Source: Acidobacterium sp. S8 (lineage in GTDB: Bacteria > Acidobacteriota > Terriglobia > Terriglobales > Acidobacteriaceae). Taken from it: DNA of 64,000 nucleotides. Of this stretch, positions 44,211 through 53,315 are shown piece by piece. The stretch covers positions 1-64,000 of the forward strand of contig NZ_LMUM01000024.1 of assembly GCF_009765985.1 (NCBI RefSeq), given 5' to 3'. Numbering within the stretch: position 1 is the first letter of the stretch; each line of letters starts with the position of its first letter. The translations under genes and the position numbers were made by a program. The notes beneath the pieces are model-generated. The model did no database searches. It worked only from the letters and a program-made list of their open reading frames with translations, and had not been told where the DNA came from.

Positions 44211-44636
44211 ATGCTCGAAGACCAGATCAAGATCACCACGCCGCCCGACGAGGAAGCTGCCGCGCAGCTTAAGTCGCAGCTCATCGCGTATAACCACTTG
44301 CGCGTGCCGCAGCAGCCTCCGCGAGAAATCCTGCTCTCTATTCAGGACGATAATGGCGATCTTCTGGCCGGACTCTCCGGACGCATCTCGTATACATGGC
44401 TTTTCGTGGATTTATTCTGGGTCGCCGAGCATCTGCGTGGACAGGGCTACGGAACGCGGCTCCTGCAACAAGCCGAGCAATATGCCCGTGAGCAAGGCTG
44501 TCACGCCGTATGGCTCGATACCTACAGCTTTCAAGCCCGCGGATTTTATGAAAAACAGGGCTATAAGGTCTTCGGGCAATTGCCCCGCTGCCCCGGCGAG
44601 CACAGCCGCTATTTTCTTTGCAAAGAACTTAGCTGA
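44211..44636 (+). CDS. GNAT family N-acetyltransferase
   Basis: A 141-residue acetyltransferase. The beta4/alpha3 core reads FVDLFWVAEHLRGQGYGTRLLQQAEQYAREQGC (the loop RGQGYGTRL binds acetyl-CoA pyrophosphate), followed by VWLDTYSFQARGFYEKQGYKVFGQLP. This resembles small-molecule GNATs acting on amines or antibiotics, but specificity is not predictable. The ATG at 44211 (MLEDQIKIT) is preferred to a TTG two codons earlier. It is followed by a HAD phosphatase 20 bases on. Confidence 0.83.
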   Translation: MLEDQIKITTPPDEEAAAQLKSQLIAYNHLRVPQQPPREILLSIQDDNGDLLAGLSGRISYTWLFVDLFWVAEHLRGQGYGTRLLQQAEQYAREQGCHAVWLDTYSFQARGFYEKQGYKVFGQLPRCPGEHSRYFLCKELS

Positions 44637-44656
44637 ATCCGATCCGAGCGACGATC

Positions 44657-45382
44657 ATGAATCTAGCCCGGCAAGACGAATCATTGCCTGCATTGGAGAA
44701 ACTTTTGAAGATCTTAGTTGGTGGAATCCTCTTCGACATGGACGGTGTCCTCGTCAGCTCACTCGGCTCGGTTGAGCGAAGCTGGGCCAAATGGGGCGCT
44801 ATGCGCAATGTGGATGCCGCGCTCGCCATTAAGACCGCTCATGGGCAGCGCGCGATCGAGACGGTCCGAAAGCTGCGTCCCGATCTCAATGACGTCGAAG
44901 AGTTGAACCTGATTGAAGAGATCGAGATTGCGGACAAGGAAGACATTGAGATACTTAAAGGCGTGCCGCGCATTCTCTCCGCGTTACCGCAAAAATACTG
45001 GACGGTCGTTACTTCGGCGACAGAGAAGCTGGCCCGCGCTCGTCTCGATCACGCCGGTCTCAGGATTCCAGAGCACATCATCACCGCCGACATGGTTGCC
45101 AAGGGCAAGCCTGACCCGGAGCCATACCTCAAGGGCGCAGCCCTGCTCGGGCAAAAACCCGAGGACTGCCTGGTCATTGAAGATGCACCTGCGGGGACAC
45201 TCGCCGGTCGCGCCGCCGGATGCAAAGTGCTCGCCACGCTTTTCTCGCACACTGCAGAAAGCCTCTCTGCCGCTGATTGGATTGTCCAGTCGCTGGACGA
45301 CGTAAAGGTGAGGGCTCTCGAGGATGGTGTGGAAATCGAATTTGAGCCGCTCTTTCAAAAAGACGACCCATTGAAGCGTTAG
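44657..45382 (+). CDS. HAD-superfamily phosphatase
   Basis: A 241-residue HAD IA phosphatase resembling DL-glycerol-3-phosphatase or sugar-phosphatases. Motif I is GGILFDMDGVLVSS (Asp27 and Asp29), motif II VVTSATEKLARARL, motif III KGKPDPEPYLKGA, and motif IV VIEDAPAGTLAGRAAGCKVLA. The helical cap carries an SVERSWAKWGA-like segment typical of the GPP2 group. The true start may be up to 20 residues downstream, since the first 20 residues are not part of the fold. Substrate uncertain. Confidence 0.87.
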   Translation: MNLARQDESLPALEKLLKILVGGILFDMDGVLVSSLGSVERSWAKWGAMRNVDAALAIKTAHGQRAIETVRKLRPDLNDVEELNLIEEIEIADKEDIEILKGVPRILSALPQKYWTVVTSATEKLARARLDHAGLRIPEHIITADMVAKGKPDPEPYLKGAALLGQKPEDCLVIEDAPAGTLAGRAAGCKVLATLFSHTAESLSAADWIVQSLDDVKVRALEDGVEIEFEPLFQKDDPLKR

Positions 45383-45441
45383 CATGAACCAGGCGGCGGC
45401 TCGCTGCCATCGTATGTTTTATTGAAAAAGGAAACGAAAGA

Positions 45442-46539
45442 ATGCCTCTGAATTGCGGGATTGTTGGCCTGCCCAACGTCGGAAAAAGCACCATCTTCAA
45501 CGCGCTGACCTCGGCGAAAGCGCAGGCGGCCAACTATCCCTTCTGCACCATCGATCCCAATGTTGGCGTCGTCACAGTTCCCGACGAACGTCTCGACAAA
45601 ATTTCAGCCATCGTGCACCCCCACCGTATCGTCCCCACGACGATGGAGTTCGTAGATATTGCCGGCCTTGTCGCCGGAGCGAGCAAGGGCGAGGGATTGG
45701 GCAACCAGTTTCTCGGGCACATTCGCTCGACTGACGCCGTAGCTCACGTCGTGCGCTGCTTCGATGATCCCAATGTGATTCACGTTGCGGGTGCCGTCAA
45801 TCCTCTCGATGATATCGACGTCATCAATACTGAGCTGCTATTGGCCGATCTCGAAACGATTGAAAAGCGTTACACAAAGGTCGAAAAATTAGCGCGCAAC
45901 ACTACGGATTCAAAGGTCAAAGCCGAAGCATCAGGCCTGGCGAAGCTGCTCGAAGCGGTTCAGGCTGGAAAGCCGGCACGTACCGTTGATCTAACAGATG
46001 AGGAAGCCGTGGCCGCGCGCGACCTGCACCTCATCACTGCCAAGCCGATGCTCTATATCGCCAACGTCGATGAAGCGGGACTTCAGGGCAGCAATGAATG
46101 GGTTGACGCCGTAGAAAAGCGGGCTGAAGAAGAGCATAGCCAGGTCGTCCGCATCTGCGGAGCTATGGAGGCTGAAATTGCCCTCCTTGAGCCATCCGAG
46201 CGCGCCGAGTTTCTCGCAGAGATGGGTTTGAGCGAGCCCGGATTGAATCGCCTCATCCGCTCCGCTTACCGGCTTCTCGATCTCGTCACGTATTTCACCG
46301 CCGGCGTGCAGGAAGCCCGGGCATGGACGATTCACCGCGGCACTAAAGCGCCGGGTGCAGCCGGAGTCATCCATTCTGATTTTGAACGCGGATTCATCCG
46401 CGCCGAAGCCTATCACTGTGAAGATCTCTTCGCCGCAGGCAGTGAGCAGGCTGTCAAAGTAAAAGGACTCTACCGCTCTGAAGGCAAGGAATATGTCGTG
46501 CGCGACGGCGACATTCTCTTCTTCAAATTCAATGTGTAA
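45442..46539 (+). CDS. ychF: Redox-regulated ATPase/GTPase YchF (OLA1 family)
   Basis: A 365-residue TRAFAC P-loop NTPase with ATP preference, associated with ribosomes and oxidative stress. It has G1 GLPNVGKSTIFNAL, G3 VDIAGLVAGASKGEGLGNQFL, the altered G4 NVDE that explains loss of guanine specificity, a helical insert, and the C-terminal TGS domain (LVTYFTAGVQEARAWTIHRG, ending KEYVVRDGDILFFKFNV). Full length and unremarkable. GAAACGAAAGA precedes the ATG. Confidence 0.97.
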   Translation: MPLNCGIVGLPNVGKSTIFNALTSAKAQAANYPFCTIDPNVGVVTVPDERLDKISAIVHPHRIVPTTMEFVDIAGLVAGASKGEGLGNQFLGHIRSTDAVAHVVRCFDDPNVIHVAGAVNPLDDIDVINTELLLADLETIEKRYTKVEKLARNTTDSKVKAEASGLAKLLEAVQAGKPARTVDLTDEEAVAARDLHLITAKPMLYIANVDEAGLQGSNEWVDAVEKRAEEEHSQVVRICGAMEAEIALLEPSERAEFLAEMGLSEPGLNRLIRSAYRLLDLVTYFTAGVQEARAWTIHRGTKAPGAAGVIHSDFERGFIRAEAYHCEDLFAAGSEQAVKVKGLYRSEGKEYVVRDGDILFFKFNV

Positions 46540-46564
46540 GAAGTTTGCAAGCTTGTTTCAAACA

Positions 46565-46593
46565 GATCCCATGTCTGGTCAAGACGTGGGATC
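46565..46593. terminator. Hairpin after ychF
   Basis: GATCCCATGTCT (46565-46576) pairs with AGACGTGGGATC (46582-46593), with one T-G pair and a 5-base loop. It is 26 bases after the ychF stop and between convergent genes. The T-run is weak. Confidence 0.6.
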
Positions 46594-46629
46594 TTCATCA
46601 GCTTTTCTGAAATAGACAGAGGGACGGAT

Positions 46630-46917
46630 CTACGTCCACTGATCTGCGTGCCGCCGAACCCACCAGCAGGGATTGCCGCCGCCCCGGGGAAAGATTGCTC
46701 GAACGCACCCTACCTGGGCGGATCCCATATAATCGAGCTCATTTCTTCCATTCTTCAGCGGAACTGCAATAAATTGATTCACTTTGACTGAGTCGAAGGC
46801 AGATGCGTGCGCCACACGACAGCGGTACACCAGCCAATCGCCAGCATAAAGAATCACAACTACAAGCAGAATTCCCGCTATGATTCGTTTCACGAGCACA
46901 GGCATGCGAGAAATCAT
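46630..46917 (-). CDS. Small membrane-anchored protein of unknown function
   Basis: About 95 residues. One N-terminal membrane helix (VKRIIAGILLVVVILYAGDWLVYR) is followed by a short extracytoplasmic part with two cysteines. A distinctive segment FDSVKVNQFIAVPLKNGRNE leads to VGCVRAIFPRGGGNPCWWVRRHADQ. The pattern (helix, AVxLKNGRxE, C...NPCWWVRRH) looks conserved-protein-like, and I believe similar small proteins occur in related acidobacteria, but no function is known to me. Several in-frame ATGs (46971, 46935, 46917, 46905) leave the start open. Confidence 0.6.
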   Translation of the reverse strand: MISRMPVLVKRIIAGILLVVVILYAGDWLVYRCRVAHASAFDSVKVNQFIAVPLKNGRNELDYMGSAQVGCVRAIFPRGGGNPCWWVRRHADQWT

Positions 46918-47218
46918 AGCTGCTTCGGCCGTCATTCGCCCGCTTCCAATCTCGAAAAATTTAAAAAGCATGACTCCATCGAAATGAGATGGCAGGCAAT
47001 TCTCAGATTCACCCTTCCCGTGGTTATGTGATTATCCTGTTTGGGGCAACTGTTTAGCCCACTATGGCAGGAGGTCTTCGTCTCGCGGAACATCGAATGA
47101 CTTGCGGAGAGCTGATAACGTCCGGGCTGGGTGTATAACATTGGCATCAGTGTGGTGAGCGTCGCCGAAGGAGGACAGAGGGAATTGTGCCGATGACAGC
47201 GGCTGGCAGGGCCAAAGC

Positions 47219-48145
47219 ATGATCGTCTCCCAAAAGATTCCGCAGCAGCTAATGATGATCCGCGGGTTGGGATTGTCGCTGCTGCTCCTGGTGGGTTGGG
47301 ACTTTGCGATTGTGCTGAGCTATAAAGTCATGCACTGGAGCTGGGTCGGCTCGCAAAGCCTGCCATTAGCGTCTTACGGCGTGGCAATCGGTATCGTCGT
47401 CAGCCTACGCAACAGCTCAGCATACGCGCGCTGGTGGGAGGCGCGAACACTGTGGGGCGCAATCGTGAATAAGAGCCGCACCTTTGCGCGGCAGGTCGTG
47501 ACGACGATGTCGCCCAAGGCAAATGCGACGGCAGCCGAGCAGGCGGAGGCCGCTGCCGAACAGCGGCAACTGGTGCTCTATCAAGTGGCGTATGTGCACG
47601 CACTGAGCCAGCAGCTGCGCGGCCGTGACCCGTGGGCCGCCGTGGCTCACTTATTGCCGGATGAGAACCCGGCCGAGCTTGCCCGTGAAAAGAACCTGGC
47701 GCTGACACTGCAATGCAGGATGAGCGCAATGCTGATCGCAGCACGCGACCGTGGCTGGCTGAATCAATGGGAGTGGCAGACGATCGATTCGAGCATGGCT
47801 GGACTCATGGACGCACAGGGCGGCGCGGAGCGAATCAAAAACACGCCAATGCCCAAGCAGTTTGATTTCTTTCCAATGCTCTTTGTGGAGATTTACTGCC
47901 TGATGCTTCCGGTGGGACTAGTGGGCGTCCTGGGCTGGTTTACACCGCTCGGTTCGACCTTAGTCGGATTCATGTTTCTGGCGTTGATGAAGATCGGGAA
48001 TGACCTCGAAGACCCCTTCGAGAACACGATCTTTGATGTGCCAGTGACAGCAATCGCGACGACCGTCGAGATCAATCTACGACAGCTGTTAGGCGAAACT
48101 GAGCTGCCGTCGCCTGAACAACCAATCCGCGGCGTCTTGTGGTGA
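47219..48145 (+). CDS. Bestrophin-like (UPF0187) membrane channel
   Basis: A 308-residue protein with four main membrane helices. The bestrophin/UPF0187 signature is clear in PLASYGVAIGIVVSLRNSSAYARWWEARTLWGAIVNKSRTFARQV. Later come LPVGLVGVLGWFTPLGSTLVGFMFLALMKIGNDLEDPF and NTIFDVPVTAIATTVEINL, which include the acidic cluster of the family. Bacterial bestrophins form pentameric cation or anion channels. The start codon is the ATG at 47219, preceded by GGCAGGGCCAAAGC without a strong site. Gene neighbours give no clue to the physiological ion. Confidence 0.9.
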   Translation: MIVSQKIPQQLMMIRGLGLSLLLLVGWDFAIVLSYKVMHWSWVGSQSLPLASYGVAIGIVVSLRNSSAYARWWEARTLWGAIVNKSRTFARQVVTTMSPKANATAAEQAEAAAEQRQLVLYQVAYVHALSQQLRGRDPWAAVAHLLPDENPAELAREKNLALTLQCRMSAMLIAARDRGWLNQWEWQTIDSSMAGLMDAQGGAERIKNTPMPKQFDFFPMLFVEIYCLMLPVGLVGVLGWFTPLGSTLVGFMFLALMKIGNDLEDPFENTIFDVPVTAIATTVEINLRQLLGETELPSPEQPIRGVLW

Positions 48146-48612
48146 CATCGATAAGTTGATTGGGCGGGAAGTCCAATTGACGAAGACCCTTACCTGGCTA
48201 AAGAAAGCGAGAGCCATTCATATAGCCGAAGATGTATGGTCCGCCGTTCGACTGCAAGGAAAAAGCTGAGGTTTGGATAGGGGAAGTCCGGCCTTGCGAG
48301 TCTGCATGATTGTCTTCGAGAACAACTCCAGACGACCGGGGTACCGGCCGGAAGCGTTTACTCTGTCCGATTCAAATCTCGAAACCGGTGAGACGCGGGA
48401 GGCATCGTGAGAATGACATTGACAAGGTGTATGTCTCATACATACCATCATCGCCGACTGGAAAAGATGAATCTGGCAGGACTGAGAAAACGTTATCCAA
48501 CACGCGAGTTTAACAGCTGAATTTTCAAGATAAACAACGACAGACGTACCGGTCGCAACGCCAGAGCGACCGCCAAAATAATCGCAGCATGGCAGTTTTT
48601 TTAGGAGGTCAT
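48146..48612. other. Long leader upstream of the TonB-dependent receptor
   Basis: 467 bases without a gene between the bestrophin gene and the receptor. It contains a promoter-like region with an embedded palindrome (48419-48448), an AT-rich stretch, and a strong AGGAGG at 48603-48608. About 165 bases of probable 5' untranslated leader would be transcribed. No riboswitch fold was recognised. Confidence 0.6.
48419..48448 (+). promoter_or_regulatory. Promoter with embedded operator for the receptor locus
   Basis: TTGACA at 48419-48424, then TACCAT at 48443-48448 after 18 bases (or ATACCA after 17). The spacer contains a perfect 15-base dyad TGTATG-TCT-CATACA (48428-48442). A protein bound there would block RNA polymerase. 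The regulator is not encoded nearby; GntR-type dyads of similar form are known. Confidence 0.55.
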
Positions 48613-51600
48613 ATGAACCGTGCTTGGGAACGGCGCATCCGATCGATCATTTCTATCCTTGCGGCACTTCTGGTTGTCCTGCCAGCATTGGCTGCCGGGC
48701 CGACCGGTAAGATCGTAGTAACGGTAACTGATTCCAACGGGAATGTGATTCCCAACGCGAAGATCACAGCCATCAACCAGGCCACGAATGATATCCGGAC
48801 AGGAACTTCGGATGGCAGCGGAAACTTCACCTTCCCTGTTCTTCCCGTGGGCAACTATACGGTGACAGTGGAAGCGTCCGGTTTTCAAACGTATGAGCAA
48901 AAGAATCTTGTTCTGCAGGTTGACCAGAACATAAGTGTCGACTCGAAGCTCACCATTGGCTCGACCACACAGGTAGTCGAGGTGTCGGGCGCCCAGCCGT
49001 CGATCAACCTTGTGGATGCGACAGTGAGTAATGTCGTCGACCAGCAGCGAATAGAAGACCTTCCGTTGAACGGGCGCGATACGCTGCAACTGCAGTACAT
49101 CATGCCGGGCGTTTCCTACGACAACGACAACGTCTCGCACGGCCAGGGGCAGCATGAGGGCACGGTGGTAAATGGAAACCGGCCCGGCTCGAATTACTAC
49201 CTGTTAGATGGCGTCGACATGACGGATTCCTACCTGTCGACGGCCCCGGTATTTCCGGCCCCGGACGCCCTACAGGAATTTGACATCCAGACAAGCAACT
49301 ACACCGCGCAATACGGTCGCAGCTCCGGCGGCCTGGTGAATGTCGCTACCCGCGCCGGCACGAACAACTTCCACGGAGGGCTGTTTGAGTTTTTCCGCAA
49401 CACTGTTCTGGACTCTCACAACTACTTTGACCCCGTTGGATCGGCGAAACCTGCATTCAAGTTGAACCAGTTTGGCGGGTTCTTTGGCGGGCCGATACAC
49501 AAGGATAAGACGTTCTTCTTCGGCTACTACCAGGGAACACGGCAGCGCAGGGACGAGACGATCAGTGTCGGCACGGTGCTTTCACAATCCGAGAGACCGG
49601 ACCTGAATGGAGGAAACTCCAACTTTCCCGGTGCCGTCGATCCTCAGACCGGATTGCCCTTCCCCGGAGGAGTCATCCCGGCCGCCCGCATCGATCCAAC
49701 CGCACTCAACTTCATCACCAAGCTAATGCCTTTGCCCAACAATTCGACCGGCGGATATACCTTCAACTCACCAGTATCGGACAATCTGGACAACTTGAAC
49801 GAAGACCAATATCTCGCTCGCATCGACCACAATTTCGGGAAGAACGATCTGCTATTCGGCCACTACTTTTACAACGAAGATCTCTCGAATGGCATTGGTT
49901 CGGACAATATTCCCGGACTTCCGCATCAGAAGTATTTCAGAAATCAAAATGTTGCCATTGACTACACCCATACCTTCAATCCGAACCTGATCAACACAGC
50001 GGTTTTCGGCTTCACCAGGATCGCCCACCATCGCGGACCCACCGTGAGCCTGGGATGGGGTGATTTTGGTGGTCCGGCGACTACCTCTACCACCGGCGTG
50101 CCGAGCGATCTTTACACGAGCATCAACGGCTCAGTAAGCGCGGGCGGGGACGGCACATTCGTGCAGAATCGCCAGACCTGGCAGTACACGGACTTTCTCA
50201 GCTTCGTGAAAGGCAACCATACGATGAGCTTCGGCGGGGATTTCCGCAGGGAGAGTATGAATCGTGTGGAGGATTACTACACCGACCCAGTCTTTGATTT
50301 CAACGGGCAGTATTCCGGATACGCGCTCTCAGATCTGCTACTAGGTCTGCCGAACTACTACAACCTGCAGACCGAGGTATCGAGCAGACTCCGCCATAAT
50401 GCATTCGACGCCTATGCGCAGGACAACTATAAGATCACGCGCCGGGTAACAATCGATGCTGGTATCCGCTGGGAACCTTTCCTCCCACCGGTAGACAATC
50501 TGAATGATCAGATTTGCTACGACCCCACCTTTACAAAGAGATCCGCATATTACCCAACCGCGCCTCCGGGAATTCTGTTTCCTGGGCCTCCCGAAGGAAG
50601 TGGATCGCTCGGAAGCGGAGATCCAGGGTGCCCGCGTTCCATGGTTCCCAACCGCTGGAAGAACGTTGCGCCGCGGATTGGCCTCAATGTCGATCCGTCT
50701 GGAAACGGCAAGACCTCGGTGCGCGCCGGGTTCGGGATCTTCTGGGATCAGGCACGTCTCATTGCCTGGAACCGCTTCTCCACAGCCCAGCCCTTCGACG
50801 AGTCGGTTATCGTGAACGGTCCAAAGGTTCTTCAACCCAGTTTGAGCGGCAATAACATCTACACCAACGGTGGAGTGCAGAATCCTTATCCGTTCTCTAT
50901 ACCCAGGACCGCGGCGGAACGCGCCGCCTTCGCTCCAAGCTACGGTGGGAACTGGCCAACGGCGGCCGGTGAAACGGTTCTCTCTCCGAACTTCAACGAA
51001 GGCTACACCTATCAGTGGAACCTGACTATCGATCAGCAGTTGGCGCCAGGTTATATGCTGACCATCGGCTACATCGGAAATCACGGCAGCCACCTCTTTG
51101 TGTCGCGTGAGAACAATTACGCGCCACTTTCAACCTACGACCCCACCCTTTCGATTGCGGAAAACAATACGAACCTGCCGGCGAGACGTAGACTAAGCTC
51201 TATCCAGTGCGGCACTGGTGTAGGCAGCTCAACTGCGCCTTGCTATGGCCCGATGGAAATTCTCGACCCGGCTCTATGGTCGAACTACGACTCGCTCCAG
51301 GTATCGATCAACCATCGCTTCGAGCATGGATTCAGCTTGTTGGCGTCCTATGTATGGGCGAATTATCTCGACGTGGTTTCCTATACCGCAGAAGGCGGAA
51401 ATGGGCCGAGGGATCCAACTGACTTTGCTCTCAACTATGGACCATCCGATAATAACGTCCGCCATCGTCTGGCTGGCTCCTACATTTATCAATTTCCGAG
51501 GGTAACTTCCCTGCACGGATTCGTCAGCGGATTGGTCAACGACTGGCAGAATCAATCCATCATCACCGTCCAGACAGGAAGACCTTATTCCATCAACAGC

Positions 51601-51990
51601 TCTTTGGATACCGCAGCCACAGGCATCGGGGGAGAAACCGCGGACATTACCGGAGCACAGATTTCCCCTGCAGGGCGCGGAGTAAGCGCATACTTCAACC
51701 CCGCGGCATTTCAGAACGCCGCTGCTGGCTCCTACGGTCAGACGGGTAGAAATTTCCTGACCGGTCCCGGTCTTGTTAACGTGGATTTCTCCTTATTCAA
51801 GGAGTTTCCCATCGGCGATCACGGCAAGTTCCAATTCCGTGGTGAGCTCTTTAATCTGTTCAACCATCCGAACTTCTTTAACCCGGATAATACCGTTGGC
51901 GATGGTACATTCGGCCAGCTAACCTCTGCGCAAAGCCTTGGAACCGGTGCTCCGCGTATTGCTCAATTTGCACTGAAGTACCTTTTCTAA
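48613..51990 (+). CDS. Oar-like TonB-dependent outer-membrane receptor
   Basis: A 1125-residue outer-membrane receptor of the acidobacterial Oar/SusC-like type. It has a signal peptide (residues 8-29), an N-terminal carboxypeptidase-regulatory-like Ig domain (GKIVVTVTDSNGNVIPNAKI to GFQTYEQKN, about 30-110), a plug domain (about 115-250) containing LPLNGRDTLQLQ and GSNYYLLDGVDMTD, and a 22-strand-type barrel. The barrel ends in RIAQFALKYLF, a C-terminal aromatic OMP signature. Such receptors import large substrates such as oligosaccharides using TonB energy. AGGAGG lies 4 bases before the ATG at 48613; the ATG at 48589 precedes that site and is rejected. It heads a co-oriented series of TPR, CRTAC1 and glycosidase genes. 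Confidence 0.93.
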   Translation: MNRAWERRIRSIISILAALLVVLPALAAGPTGKIVVTVTDSNGNVIPNAKITAINQATNDIRTGTSDGSGNFTFPVLPVGNYTVTVEASGFQTYEQKNLVLQVDQNISVDSKLTIGSTTQVVEVSGAQPSINLVDATVSNVVDQQRIEDLPLNGRDTLQLQYIMPGVSYDNDNVSHGQGQHEGTVVNGNRPGSNYYLLDGVDMTDSYLSTAPVFPAPDALQEFDIQTSNYTAQYGRSSGGLVNVATRAGTNNFHGGLFEFFRNTVLDSHNYFDPVGSAKPAFKLNQFGGFFGGPIHKDKTFFFGYYQGTRQRRDETISVGTVLSQSERPDLNGGNSNFPGAVDPQTGLPFPGGVIPAARIDPTALNFITKLMPLPNNSTGGYTFNSPVSDNLDNLNEDQYLARIDHNFGKNDLLFGHYFYNEDLSNGIGSDNIPGLPHQKYFRNQNVAIDYTHTFNPNLINTAVFGFTRIAHHRGPTVSLGWGDFGGPATTSTTGVPSDLYTSINGSVSAGGDGTFVQNRQTWQYTDFLSFVKGNHTMSFGGDFRRESMNRVEDYYTDPVFDFNGQYSGYALSDLLLGLPNYYNLQTEVSSRLRHNAFDAYAQDNYKITRRVTIDAGIRWEPFLPPVDNLNDQICYDPTFTKRSAYYPTAPPGILFPGPPEGSGSLGSGDPGCPRSMVPNRWKNVAPRIGLNVDPSGNGKTSVRAGFGIFWDQARLIAWNRFSTAQPFDESVIVNGPKVLQPSLSGNNIYTNGGVQNPYPFSIPRTAAERAAFAPSYGGNWPTAAGETVLSPNFNEGYTYQWNLTIDQQLAPGYMLTIGYIGNHGSHLFVSRENNYAPLSTYDPTLSIAENNTNLPARRRLSSIQCGTGVGSSTAPCYGPMEILDPALWSNYDSLQVSINHRFEHGFSLLASYVWANYLDVVSYTAEGGNGPRDPTDFALNYGPSDNNVRHRLAGSYIYQFPRVTSLHGFVSGLVNDWQNQSIITVQTGRPYSINSSLDTAATGIGGETADITGAQISPAGRGVSAYFNPAAFQNAAAGSYGQTGRNFLTGPGLVNVDFSLFKEFPIGDHGKFQFRGELFNLFNHPNFFNPDNTVGDGTFGQLTSAQSLGTGAPRIAQFALKYLF

Positions 51991-52001
51991 CCGCTGGATC
52001 A

Positions 52002-52048
52002 CCTGATTGCAGCGATGCTCCCATTGGCAGAGCATCGCAGCAATCAGG
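52002..52048 (+). terminator. Long hairpin after the receptor gene
   Basis: CCTGATTGCAGCGATGCTC (52002-52020) pairs with GAGCATCGCAGCAATCAGG (52030-52048), 19 bp with a single internal mismatch and a 9-base loop. The outer CCGC/GCGG can extend it. It starts 11 bases after the stop. It probably limits read-through or protects the receptor mRNA, so that downstream genes are expressed less. Confidence 0.75.
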
Positions 52049-52118
52049 TTCGGCGGTTCTGTCAGTTGCCGGGATTATCCTCACGGGCTACCATCGAGAA
52101 TTGAGCGGAGTTGGGCCT

Positions 52119-53315
52119 ATGCAGATGAGATGGTTGCGCCTGATGGTGATCGCAAGCGCTGCTGTCGGACTTAGTCCGGGCAGCCTTCTTTGCGGCCAGA
52201 ACTCCTCCGCGGACGTGGCGCAACACAAAGAGAGGGCGGAGCAGGCGTTGCGCGCCAACGACCGCGCGGCCGCTGAGAAAGAATTTCGGGCAATGCTGTC
52301 GATTGATCCTCGAGACAGTGAAGCCTGGACGGGACTCGGTATCCTCCTCTACGGATCGGGCAACGCGGTGGAAGCCGGCAAAGCATTGCAAAGCGCTCTC
52401 GCCATCGATCCCGGCGCCAGACACGCGGAGCTTTTTCTCGGATTGAGTAAGGCGGACCTGCACGAGTGCTCCCAGGCGATGCCGATCCTGTTGAAGTATT
52501 TTTCCAGCGAGCCGGTGGGGAATCTCCAGCGTTTGACCGGATTGGCCGCCCTCGGTTGCAGCTCCGGAACAAACGACAACATGGCCGCTTTGCAGACAGC
52601 GACGCGGTTGAGACAGCTCTACCCTGAAGATGCGGACGTGTTGTACGCGTCTGCCGAGCTTTATACCCGGCTATGGAACCAGAGCGCGGGTGAATTGCTC
52701 GCCAAACACCCCTATTCTTACCGGGTCCATCAATTAGCTGCCGAGGTCTACGAGGCGCAGAAAAATTATGATCAAGCGATTCGAGAATATTCCCTAGCTC
52801 TAGCCGCGAACCCGAAGCTGCCGCAGATGCACTATCGTATCGGCCAGCTCTATCTTCATAAGGGTGCGCCGGATGCGGACGAAAAGGCGATGGAAGAATT
52901 TCGTCTCGAGAAGCTGGTCGATCCGGAATCCGCAGTGTCGGATCTTGCCATGGCAGAGATCTACAGGCACCAGCACAATCTCGATATGGCGAAGCCGCTC
53001 TATGAAGAGGCCTCTCAGCTTGACCCGCAATTGGTGGAGGCGAAGGTAGGTCTCGCCCAGATCTTGCTTGACGAATACCAGACGGATGCCGCCGTGCGCG
53101 ACTTGACTTCCGTGATCGCGCAGCATCCGGACAATGCCCAGGCTCACTATGCGTTGATGCTCGCCTACCGCACTGAAGGCAAACTTCCCGAGGCGGCCGA
53201 ACAGATGGCAACCTTTAAGAAGCTTCAGGCAGGAAACGATCAGAGATTTCAGAACAAGCTGGACGCGCTGTTGAGCGTGAAGTCGAAAGATTCCGGAGAG
53301 ACTGCTCCAAAGTGA
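52119..53315 (+). CDS. Exported tetratricopeptide repeat protein (first TPR/CRTAC1 pair)
   Basis: A 398-residue protein with a signal-like N-terminus (MQMRWLRLMVIASAAVGLSPGSLLCGQ). TPR motifs cover most of the rest, for example RAEQALRANDRAAAEKEFRAML, AGKALQSALAIDPGARHAEL, YDQAIREYSLALAANPKLPQ and LDMAKPLYEEASQLDPQLVEA. No catalytic residues are evident; it is likely a periplasmic or outer-membrane scaffold. Its stop overlaps the GTG of the CRTAC1-like gene by 4 bases. The TTG at 52101 is also in frame, but the ATG at 52119 has GGAG upstream. SusD proteins also have a TPR core, so a substrate-presentation role beside the TonB receptor is an attractive inference. Confidence 0.85.
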   Translation: MQMRWLRLMVIASAAVGLSPGSLLCGQNSSADVAQHKERAEQALRANDRAAAEKEFRAMLSIDPRDSEAWTGLGILLYGSGNAVEAGKALQSALAIDPGARHAELFLGLSKADLHECSQAMPILLKYFSSEPVGNLQRLTGLAALGCSSGTNDNMAALQTATRLRQLYPEDADVLYASAELYTRLWNQSAGELLAKHPYSYRVHQLAAEVYEAQKNYDQAIREYSLALAANPKLPQMHYRIGQLYLHKGAPDADEKAMEEFRLEKLVDPESAVSDLAMAEIYRHQHNLDMAKPLYEEASQLDPQLVEAKVGLAQILLDEYQTDAAVRDLTSVIAQHPDNAQAHYALMLAYRTEGKLPEAAEQMATFKKLQAGNDQRFQNKLDALLSVKSKDSGETAPK

